Shown: piece after piece, positions 57,964-64,000 of the stretch
Layout: every line of letters begins with the position of its first letter
Numbering within the stretch: the first letter of the stretch is position 1
NCBI GenBank assembly: GCA_003225315.1
Contig: QHZD01000026.1
Span: forward strand, 62,001 to 126,000
From: Acidobacteriota bacterium
GTDB lineage: Bacteria; Acidobacteriota; Terriglobia; Acidiferrales; UBA7541
Reading direction: 5' to 3'
Length of the DNA stretch: 64,000 bases
The notes under the pieces: generated by a model
The model's database searches: none
Seen by the model: only the letters and a program-made list of their open reading frames with translations
What the model was told of the DNA's origin: nothing
Program-made: the position numbers and the translations under genes

Positions 57964-58740
57964 ATGAAAAAATCTCTCTTCGCTACAATTTGCGCTGCGC
58001 TCGTGGCAATTCTGCCCGCAATCTGCAACGCGCAAGTCGATCCGCGATGGAAGATTCACGATCCTGATCGGCCGGCGCCGCCGGTGACCGATCCCGGCAC
58101 GGCGAGCACGCAGGATTCGCCGGGACGTCCGCCGTCCGACGCTGTTGTGCTATTTGATGGCAAGGATCTTTCCAAATGGGCGCACAAAGACGGAAGCGCG
58201 GCCAAATGGAAAGTGGAGAACGGTTATTTCGAAGTTGCGCCAAAGACAGGAGAAATCCATACGCGCGAAGCTTTTGGCGATTGCCAGTTGCACGTGGAAT
58301 TTGCCGAGCCGTCTCCCGCGAAAGGCGAAGACCAGGACCGGGGCAACAGCGGCGTCTTCCTCCACGGACTCTACGAGACGCAAGTCCTCGACTCCTATCA
58401 GAGCAAGACGTATGCCGACGGGCAGGCCGCGGCGATCTATGGCCAATATCCTCCGCTGGTGAACGCTTCGCGTCCGCCGGGCCAGTGGCAAACTTACGAC
58501 ATCATTTTTCATGGCCCGCGTTTTGATGCGTCGGGAAAATTGACGCGCCCCGCGCGCGAAACTGTTTTTCACAACGGCGTGCTCGTGCAAGACAACGTCG
58601 AACTCACCGGCCCCACTGGGCACCATGTGCGCCCGCCGTACAAGCCCGGGCCGGAAAAACTTCCGCTCGCGTTGCAGGATCATGGCCATCCGGTGCGCTA
58701 TCGCAACATCTGGATTCGCGAACTGAAAACGCAGGATTGA
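57964..58740 (+). CDS. Secreted DUF1080 (3-keto-disaccharide hydrolase-type) protein (258 aa)
   Basis: A periplasmic or secreted jelly-roll protein of the DUF1080 family, related to glucanase/lectin folds and including enzymes that hydrolyse 3-keto-glycosides. A signal peptide ends near residue 23 (ICNAQ). The domain spans about 60-254: VVLFDGKDLSKWAHKDG, WKVENGYFEVAPKTGEI, RGNSGVFLHGLYETQVLDS and the terminal RYRNIWIRELK. The divergent-to-convergent neighbour is a TIM-barrel sugar isomerase of the type usually found with such proteins, so a shared role in sugar turnover is likely. GAGG precedes the ATG by seven bases. Confidence 0.9.
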   Translation: MKKSLFATICAALVAILPAICNAQVDPRWKIHDPDRPAPPVTDPGTASTQDSPGRPPSDAVVLFDGKDLSKWAHKDGSAAKWKVENGYFEVAPKTGEIHTREAFGDCQLHVEFAEPSPAKGEDQDRGNSGVFLHGLYETQVLDSYQSKTYADGQAAAIYGQYPPLVNASRPPGQWQTYDIIFHGPRFDASGKLTRPARETVFHNGVLVQDNVELTGPTGHHVRPPYKPGPEKLPLALQDHGHPVRYRNIWIRELKTQD

Positions 58741-58812
58741 TCGACAAGTTCCTTAGTCGCAAACGGTTGGATCTTGCAGTTTCACTCTATTACTGCAATC
58801 ACTAGTACGTTT

Positions 58813-59724
58813 CTAGCGCAGATAATCCTTAACAGCGCGGGCATAGTCCGCAAAGGCAATCTCGGGATCTTCCAGATCAGGATGCCACACTTTTTCCCAC
58901 TCGAAACAGTAGAACCCTTTGTAACCGATGGCGCGCAACGCTTCGACCTGCTCCTTGATGGGAACACTTCCTCGACCGGTCAACACGTACTTGCGATCGC
59001 CGCTCTTGCCGACAGAGTCCTTGAGGTGTGTGTGCCGGATCCATTGCCCGAGCTGCCGCACGGTGAACTTCGGGTCTTCATTCGACGCCGCGAACGTATG
59101 ATGAGCGTCCCACAAAAGTGCGACCGACTTGGAATCAGCACGATGCAGCACGTCAGCGAGCGTAGCCGAAGACGTGAAGTCGTCGTGCGATTCGATGATC
59201 ACGGTCACTTTGCGCGGGCCCGCATACTCGCCCAATTCGTGCAATCCGGCGGCGACACGCGCTTTCATATCCTCGCCGGGCGTAATGGGATGCCCGGAGT
59301 CAGGGCTGCAACCGAAAACGCGCACGTAGGGCGCATCGAGCGTCGAAGCCAGGTCGATGAATCGGCGGCCATCCGCCAGAACTTTGGAGCGCTTCTCAGG
59401 ATCGGACTCGTGCAAGCTGGCGGAGCTGCTGACGCAGGCAACGCGCAGGCCGCGAGAGAGAATTTCGCGTTTCGTCTGCGCGATGCGTTCCGCTCCAAAC
59501 GCAAGGTGCGAAGGCAAATCCAAATTGCCTTCCAGGCCGCGGAATTCGACGGCAGCGAAACCATGTTGCTCCGCGAAGGTCAGGATTTTCTGCAAGTCCC
59601 AGGCAGGACAGCCCAGAGTGGAAAACGCAATCGGCAGGCGCGCCGGCTCCCCGGCGGGCGCAAATGCGGCAGCCATCGCTGCTCCGGTGAGCTTCTTTGC
59701 AAATTCTCGTCGCGTGGTTCTCAT
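58813..59724 (-). CDS. Tat-exported sugar phosphate isomerase/epimerase-type TIM-barrel protein (303 aa)
   Basis: A xylose-isomerase-like TIM barrel (AP endonuclease 2 family) with the metal-binding acids in AVEFRGLEGNL, VTVIIESHDDF, ALLWDAHHTFA and FYCFEWEKVWHPD, and the HTHLKDS segment. A twin-arginine signal, TRREFAKKLTG, opens the protein, so it acts outside the cytoplasm, like many acidobacterial and planctomycete members that rearrange 3-keto sugars or related compounds. GGAGG lies about nine bases before the ATG. It converges on the DUF1080 gene. Confidence 0.88.
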   Translation of the reverse strand: MRTTRREFAKKLTGAAMAAAFAPAGEPARLPIAFSTLGCPAWDLQKILTFAEQHGFAAVEFRGLEGNLDLPSHLAFGAERIAQTKREILSRGLRVACVSSSASLHESDPEKRSKVLADGRRFIDLASTLDAPYVRVFGCSPDSGHPITPGEDMKARVAAGLHELGEYAGPRKVTVIIESHDDFTSSATLADVLHRADSKSVALLWDAHHTFAASNEDPKFTVRQLGQWIRHTHLKDSVGKSGDRKYVLTGRGSVPIKEQVEALRAIGYKGFYCFEWEKVWHPDLEDPEIAFADYARAVKDYLR

Positions 59725-59847
59725 GGAGCTGCGCCTCCAGCGGTCGCTGGCGCAAGCCTACCTGCGCGCCGGAAAAGTGTCAAAGAAACGAGTAAGAATC
59801 GCGGCGAAGAAAGGTCTCCGGAAGACGGAATCAGAGCAATTGGGTGC

Positions 59848-59889
59848 TATCGCAATATTTGGATTCGCGAGACGAAGATCGCAGAGTGA
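59848..59889 (+). pseudogene. Remnant of the 3' end of a second DUF1080 gene
   Basis: Fourteen codons read YRNIWIRETKIAE and stop. They match the last codons of the DUF1080 gene (58699-58740, YRNIWIREL...), with 21 of the first 23 bases identical. Nothing before it in this frame resembles DUF1080. A duplicated gene was probably lost here except for its tail. Confidence 0.65.
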
Positions 59890-59946
59890 TCTCCTCTGGG
59901 AATCGCCCGATTAGTAACGATATGTCCGCTTACCGGACACGACCTG

Positions 59947-60960
59947 CTAAGGCTTGAAGTGAAAGAGCAAAATGCCATAGCCGACGCCTGCGGGGTCGTC
60001 GGTCTTGGCAACTTGGAACGCCATGAAGCGGCCATCCGTGGAGATCACTGGATTTGAAGCTTTCCCGCCTGCATAGTCGTTGAAATGCGTAAGGCGCGTG
60101 AAGTCCTTTCCGGTTCCGTCGAGTTTCAGTTTCCAGATGTCGATATTTCCGGAGCCGCGGGTACCGCCAAGCTGCTCGCATTGACGGTCCGCTTCGACGG
60201 CGGTATACAGACCGTCCGGGAAGATACCTTCGACCTCATTGTACGAGCCCGGTGCTTTGGAGAAATTCGTCACCACGGCAGTGCGCAAGTCGATGCCCAT
60301 GACCGAGGCTTGACCACGCGGCTCATAGCAGGTGAACGTCATTTTGTCATCGTTGTCGTAGAAATCCTGGGCCTCAAGAGTGCAGCTGCGGTCCTTGCTG
60401 TCATACACGATCTTTTTGTTGATCAGCGCGGGTGGTCCATGCGACAGATCGAGTTCTGCGACGACCAGACGCGAGGATGCGGATGCCAAATCTGGGTTTT
60501 GCTGTGAAGTCTCCGAGTAGGAAATTTTAAGAGACTTTTTCGAAATGGCGGCTCCTTCGCTCATCTTTTGACCAAGCTTAATGGGTCGCGATCCGCGCTC
60601 CTTGCTGAGGAACCACAGTTCATTGTCGCGGGTGCGGCTTACGCGGATGTTCTCGAAATGATCGGGACCGATCAAGATATAGTCGCCGGTCACTAGGTGC
60701 ATCACCCGCAAAAACACCGCGGCAGGCACATTGCAGGTCAGGCAGCGAATTTCGCGGGTGTTTAAATCGATTACCATGGCGTCACCGAAGCTTTTCGCCG
60801 TGAAAGCGACGCGCAGATTATCAGGTGAGATGTCAGCACGTTCGCCGAAATGAGTGAGGACTTCGAAGTTGGGAGGCAGATGATCAAGTGGATTTCCCTG
60901 CTTGCGTTCGGCCGGCAGGGCTAAGAGCAGTGCAGCGAAAAGGCTCAGTGGTACGCGCAT
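59947..60960 (-). CDS. Secreted WD40/TolB-like propeller protein (337 aa)
   Basis: An extracytoplasmic protein with a signal peptide (VPLSLFAALLLALPA) and repeated beta-propeller blades of the PD40/TolB type, such as HFGERADISPDNLRVAFTAK, DLNTREIRCLTC, KLDGTGKDFTRLTHF and NPVISTDGRFMAFQVAK. Such propellers usually bind partner proteins or present a surface for ligand recognition. I do not see catalytic residues. Conserved cysteines in CLTC and CEQLGG may form disulfides. The specific role is unknown. Confidence 0.8.
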   Translation of the reverse strand: MRVPLSLFAALLLALPAERKQGNPLDHLPPNFEVLTHFGERADISPDNLRVAFTAKSFGDAMVIDLNTREIRCLTCNVPAAVFLRVMHLVTGDYILIGPDHFENIRVSRTRDNELWFLSKERGSRPIKLGQKMSEGAAISKKSLKISYSETSQQNPDLASASSRLVVAELDLSHGPPALINKKIVYDSKDRSCTLEAQDFYDNDDKMTFTCYEPRGQASVMGIDLRTAVVTNFSKAPGSYNEVEGIFPDGLYTAVEADRQCEQLGGTRGSGNIDIWKLKLDGTGKDFTRLTHFNDYAGGKASNPVISTDGRFMAFQVAKTDDPAGVGYGILLFHFKP

Positions 60961-61460
60961 GCCGACATCTTACCAGACCGGGCAGCGGGTCTTAGGCATC
61001 CTACTGTCGCTCTGGGCATCGTGCCCTTCTTTTGTTGCGCTACATTAACTGCAGAAGAAACCGGTGCACGAAACCTGAGGTGAGCCCCGATAAGTCCGCT
61101 TATAGGAAGTGATCGCGATTGCTCCCGGTTGACGGGCCACTACCGTTGAAAGTTTTGGTGGACGGAGCTGCATAAGTTAGCGTATAGTAATCCTTGTAGA
61201 AAAGTGCGTTTCGACGGCGGGAGATTCTTCTCCCGCTTTTTCATTTTTAGGCACAGCTCTCCCCCAAATCCGTTTCCGCTAAGCCAGACATTGCGGTTTG
61301 GTGGAACCCTTAGGTCTCCCGACACCTCTGGTGGTTTGCCATTGGTGTAAGTGCCACGCTTGCAAGCGAAGGAAACTGACAAGCCGCCGCGGTCCAAACT
61401 ACAGAGCAGCGCAAGACCGACCAGAACGGGTCTAAAAGACCCGCCACTACAACTCCGCAG
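60961..61460. other. Intergenic region with an orphan terminator
   Basis: About 500 bases without a protein gene. It carries a plus-strand terminator at 61217-61242 that belongs to neither flanking gene, and a short palindrome around 61090-61103 (ATAAG, TCCG, CTTAT). A small untranslated transcript is possible. Confidence 0.45.
61217..61242 (+). terminator. Intrinsic terminator without an assigned gene
   Basis: GCGGGAGA and TCTCCCGC pair perfectly over eight bases around TTCT and are followed by TTTTTC. The upstream gene on the left is transcribed away from it, so it should end an unannotated RNA starting between 60961 and 61210. Confidence 0.75.
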
Positions 61461-62315
61461 ATGCCAGACAAGAAGCAAATCTTAAATTCCATAGCCGCGG
61501 TTGCAAAGAAACTTGGGCGGGCGCCATCGCGAGCCGAGTTCACTTCGCGGTCAGGAATCTCCGCATTTTTTGTGTTGCAATGGTTCCGTAGCTGGAGTGA
61601 CGCCGTCCGGGCCGCGGGGCTCCGCCCGTATACGCGGAACGCGAAGGTGGAAGACCGCGCATTGCTGGAAGACTGGGGCAACACGGTACGAAAAAACCGC
61701 GGCGTACTCCCGCGGCACATCTATCGACGAAGGGCGAAATATAATCCTTGCACGCTAGCAAACCGATTCGGCGGCTGGACATCCGTGCCGGAGGCCTTTT
61801 GCAATTTTGCCAAAGGCAAGCAGAAATGGGCGGATGTCCTGGCGCTTCTTCCTGCTCGCTTAGCCCGCGCTCCCTTATCAAAGGATGCGCGCTCGCGGCC
61901 GAACGAAGGCTCCTCTTCCTCAATTACGCCGAAGCCATTACAACATCGGCCTTTGAAGGGCCGGGCTACTTATGGCAGTCCCACGAACTTCCGTGGGCTC
62001 CTGCATGAACCGATGAACGAACAGGGTGTTGTGCTGCTGTTTGGAATGTTGGCGAAAGATCTAGGCTACATGATTGAGGCGGTTCAAACGGGATTTCCCG
62101 ACTGTGAAGCCATGCGTCAGATTGCTCCCGAGCGATGGCAGCGCGTGCACATCGAATTTGAATTTGAGAGCAGGAATTTCCGCGACCACGGCCATCCTGC
62201 AAGCGGTTGCGATGTCATTGTCTGTTGGCGGCACAACTGGGACGATTGCCCTGAAGGTATTGAGGTGGTGGAGCTGTCCAGCGTAATTAAATCTTTGGCC
62301 AGCGCAAAGGACTAA
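61461..62315 (+). CDS. HNH_repeat-type DNA-associated protein with conserved C-terminal domain (284 aa)
   Basis: Two N-terminal helical repeats of the homing-endonuclease-associated type: residues about 6-54 (AAVAKKLGRAPSRAEFTSRS, FRSWSDAVRAAGL) and about 66-115 (RKNRGVLPRHIYRRRAKY, RFGGWTSVPEAF). A low-complexity linker follows, then a C-terminal domain (about 190-284) with QGVVLLFGMLAKDLGYMIE, GFPDCEAMR, EFESRNFRDHGH, CDVIVCWRHNWDDCP and IEVVELSSVI. The D-x-V ... E-V-x-E-L pattern recalls a nuclease core of the restriction-endonuclease fold, but I cannot prove it. No binding site is clear before the ATG. The stop overlaps the convergent DUF1501 gene by four bases. Confidence 0.72.
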   Translation: MPDKKQILNSIAAVAKKLGRAPSRAEFTSRSGISAFFVLQWFRSWSDAVRAAGLRPYTRNAKVEDRALLEDWGNTVRKNRGVLPRHIYRRRAKYNPCTLANRFGGWTSVPEAFCNFAKGKQKWADVLALLPARLARAPLSKDARSRPNEGSSSSITPKPLQHRPLKGRATYGSPTNFRGLLHEPMNEQGVVLLFGMLAKDLGYMIEAVQTGFPDCEAMRQIAPERWQRVHIEFEFESRNFRDHGHPASGCDVIVCWRHNWDDCPEGIEVVELSSVIKSLASAKD

Positions 62316-63643
62316 CTCTTGATCATTCCCGGGAATTTGCGCGGGTTGTTGTCGAAGCCGGGGAAAACCGGCTTCAGGTCGGCGACGCCGATGTGCTTGG
62401 TCAGGATTTCCCCGACCACCGATCGAAAGTCCGTCGTGAGCGCAAGGTCGCGCCCTTCGTTGAGCTGATGGTCGTTTAGGCCAGGCCAGCGGCCGTAAAC
62501 CGTGCCGCCTTTCACGTCGCCGCCCATCACAAACATGCAATTCGCGTGGCCGTGATCGGTTCCGCGATTGCCATTTTCCTTGGCGGTTCGGCCAAACTCG
62601 CTCATGGTCACGAAGACAATGTTTTCCATGCGGTCGCCCATATCCTGATGAAACGCCGCGAGACCCTGGCCAAGATCCTTCAGCAAATTGGAAAGCTGGC
62701 CTTGCACGCCGCCTTCGTTCACGTGATTGTCCCAGCCGCCGCAATCGACGAAAAGAACTTCGACTCCGATGTTCGCCTTGAGCAGTTGCCCGATCTGCTG
62801 CAAACTTTGGCCAAGCCTGCTGGTCGGATACTGCGCTCCGTTTTCCGGCTGATATTTTGCCGGGTCGGCTTTGCGCAGAAGGTCGATGGCCTCAAACGTT
62901 TCCGTACCCGTGCCATGCAGCGCATGATCCACCGTCTGCGAGTACATGGCTTCAAAGCCGCCTTCAACAATCTGGCCCGTTCCCGGAGCTTGCGCCATCA
63001 CTCTAAATTGTTTTAGGTCGGGCAGCGCAATCGCTGGCGCTCCTCCGTGCAACATGCGCGGAAGGTTGGGCCCCATCGCCACCGCGCGGAACGGCGAAGC
63101 GTCTTCTTCCGGTACAGTTTCGAGCGCGCGGTTCAGCCAGCCGTCTTCGGTTGATTTCAGTCCCGGCGTGCCCGACTCCATGAAGTCCTGCGCGTCGAAG
63201 TGCGAGCGCGTCAGGTCGGGCGAACCCGCGGCGTGCACGATCGCAAGCTGGTTCTTATGAAAGAGCGGCTCGAGCGGCGCAAGGCTCGGGTGCAATCCGA
63301 AGAATCCGTCCAGATCGATCGCCGCATCACCATTCAACTCGGGGTTTGCAAGTACAAACCCCGAACCCCGGCCGCCACGCTTGGGCTGCGGAATCGCAAT
63401 CGTCGGACGCATGCGGTAATAATTGGATTCGCCGAAGGGCACAACGATGTTCAAGCCGTCCGCCGCGCCACGCTGAAACAGCACCACGAGTTGCTTCTTG
63501 TTCGGCATGGGCGTCGCCGCGACGGCGCGCTGCAAAAACGCGGGCATTGCGCTGAGGCCAACCATCGCCACGCCGCCCTGCTTCAGGAAATATCGCCGCG
63601 AAAATTTCAGACCGCGTACACCCTCGCAACATTGGTAACTCAT
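62312..63643 (-). CDS. Tat-exported DUF1501 protein (443 aa)
   Basis: A DUF1501-family protein of the sulfatase/alkaline-phosphatase-like fold. A twin-arginine signal, FSRRYFLKQGGVAM, predicts folded export. Typical blocks are VVLFQRGAADGLNIVVPFG, GFFGLHPSLAPLEPLF, AGSPDLTRSHFDAQDFME, DCGGWDNHVNEGG, MSEFGRTAKENGNRGTDHGH and NCMFVMGGDVKGG. It forms a pair with the DUF1800 gene upstream (15-base gap), an arrangement common in Acidobacteriota and Planctomycetota. The substrate and role are not established. Confidence 0.93.
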   Translation of the reverse strand: MSYQCCEGVRGLKFSRRYFLKQGGVAMVGLSAMPAFLQRAVAATPMPNKKQLVVLFQRGAADGLNIVVPFGESNYYRMRPTIAIPQPKRGGRGSGFVLANPELNGDAAIDLDGFFGLHPSLAPLEPLFHKNQLAIVHAAGSPDLTRSHFDAQDFMESGTPGLKSTEDGWLNRALETVPEEDASPFRAVAMGPNLPRMLHGGAPAIALPDLKQFRVMAQAPGTGQIVEGGFEAMYSQTVDHALHGTGTETFEAIDLLRKADPAKYQPENGAQYPTSRLGQSLQQIGQLLKANIGVEVLFVDCGGWDNHVNEGGVQGQLSNLLKDLGQGLAAFHQDMGDRMENIVFVTMSEFGRTAKENGNRGTDHGHANCMFVMGGDVKGGTVYGRWPGLNDHQLNEGRDLALTTDFRSVVGEILTKHIGVADLKPVFPGFDNNPRKFPGMIKS

Positions 63644-63658
63644 CGCGACGTCTCCAGC

Positions 63659-64000
63659 CTATCGCCTTTGAAATTCCGGCGCGCCCAGCACCAACCCCGC
63701 GACGACGCCGAGATCTACTTGCTTGCGCGCATCGTCGAGCTTCGCCTGCAAAACTTGCGGGTTATCGAGTTGCTTCTCGAGCGTCTCGACCGTCGTCGGC
63801 CCCGCTTGCCCCCCAAGAAATACCTGTACCGCGCGATCCAGCGCCGCCTTCGGATCGGCAGATGAATCCACGCCGAGCAACGAAGCCACATCGGTGCGCG
63901 CTCCTCGCATCTTGTTGCCGGCAAGTGCCAGAGCATAGTTCAGCCGATTCAAAAGCGCTCCGGTGTTCACCCACGTTTCCGCTTTGTCGGAATAACCTGT
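63659..64000 (-). CDS. DUF1800 protein, C-terminal part (5' end outside window)
   Basis: The last 113 residues of a DUF1800 protein run in from the right edge, reading TGYSDKAETWVNTGALL and NRLNYALALAGNKMRGAR and ending with LVLGAPEFQRR, the usual family terminus. The frame is open across the window end, so the start is not visible; the GTG at 63970 is internal. It is the first gene of the DUF1800-DUF1501 pair. Confidence 0.9.
   Translation of the reverse strand, partial: TGYSDKAETWVNTGALLNRLNYALALAGNKMRGARTDVASLLGVDSSADPKAALDRAVQVFLGGQAGPTTVETLEKQLDNPQVLQAKLDDARKQVDLGVVAGLVLGAPEFQRR

Noticed and set aside
58774-59889. 371-codon plus-strand frame
   Set aside because: Antisense to the isomerase gene; only its last 14 codons match a real family, and these are reported as a remnant.
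59918-59945. Hairpin TGTCCG-CTTAC-CGGACA
   Set aside because: Short stem without a T run; not supported as a terminator for the propeller gene.

Overview
The window reads as a chromosomal segment of an acidobacterium (phylum Acidobacteriota, probably a soil or sediment lineage). The pointers are an ADOP-type FtsX permease preceded by a PadR regulator, a DUF1501/DUF1800 pair, Tat-exported TIM-barrel and DUF1080 proteins, a large TonB-receptor remnant, several RND pumps and a GC-rich coding style. I see no transposase, integrase, phage gene or CRISPR array, so accessory content consists of gene remnants, small repeats and one toxin-antitoxin-like pair.

Layout. 1-2.1 kb: the 3' end of glyA, a small unknown frame, a TPR protein and a PilZ protein that meet at a bidirectional terminator. 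2.1-6.7 kb: an 800-bp gene-free stretch with a perfect 18-bp palindrome, a LuxR-type regulator whose receiver has lost its phospho-acceptor, then padR-ADOP permease. 6.8-11.8 kb: RidA, a D-threonine aldolase/D-serine dehydratase family enzyme and an APC amino-acid permease (a plausible D-amino-acid utilisation cluster), membrane ferritin MbfA, and a UPF0175/DUF3368 pair. 11.9-19.5 kb: an mdtABC-type operon. 19.9-22.5 kb: cytochrome c, a secreted phosphoesterase and an unknown anchored protein. 22.5-28 kb: an 1818-residue secreted protein with 13 TIG repeats, a propeller and an NlpC/CHAP-like end. 28.2-38.3 kb: a TonB-receptor remnant fused tail-to-tail with a five-gene unit (response regulator, histidine kinase, outer membrane factor, adaptor, RND pump).

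38.4-43.5 kb: a SpoIIE-type phosphatase diverges from the pump regulators, and next to it lies a six-gene minus-strand operon rsbW-like kinase, STAS protein, MlaE, MlaF, MlaD, auxiliary lipoprotein. This combines a partner-switch kinase/antagonist pair with a lipid-transport ABC system. 43.5-44.8 kb is an RNA locus: a complete rnpB on the minus strand with a palindromic repeat inserted in it, a second copy of its 3' end about 500 bp away, and between the two a degenerate tRNA-Gly-like gene.

44.8-54.9 kb: a membrane protein of unknown function, ligA, a diacylglycerol-kinase-type lipid kinase, a Tat-exported aminotransferase, a secreted copper-radical oxidase with Ig-like domains, a DUF457 membrane protein, a VTT/DedA protein and bioD. 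55-64 kb: membrane pyrophosphatase hppA behind a good sigma-70 promoter and long leader, a DUF1080 protein and a TIM-barrel isomerase (sugar processing), a propeller protein, an orphan terminator, an HNH_repeat protein, DUF1501, and the C-terminus of a DUF1800 protein running off the end.

All functional statements come from reading motifs and gene order; no database search was possible.
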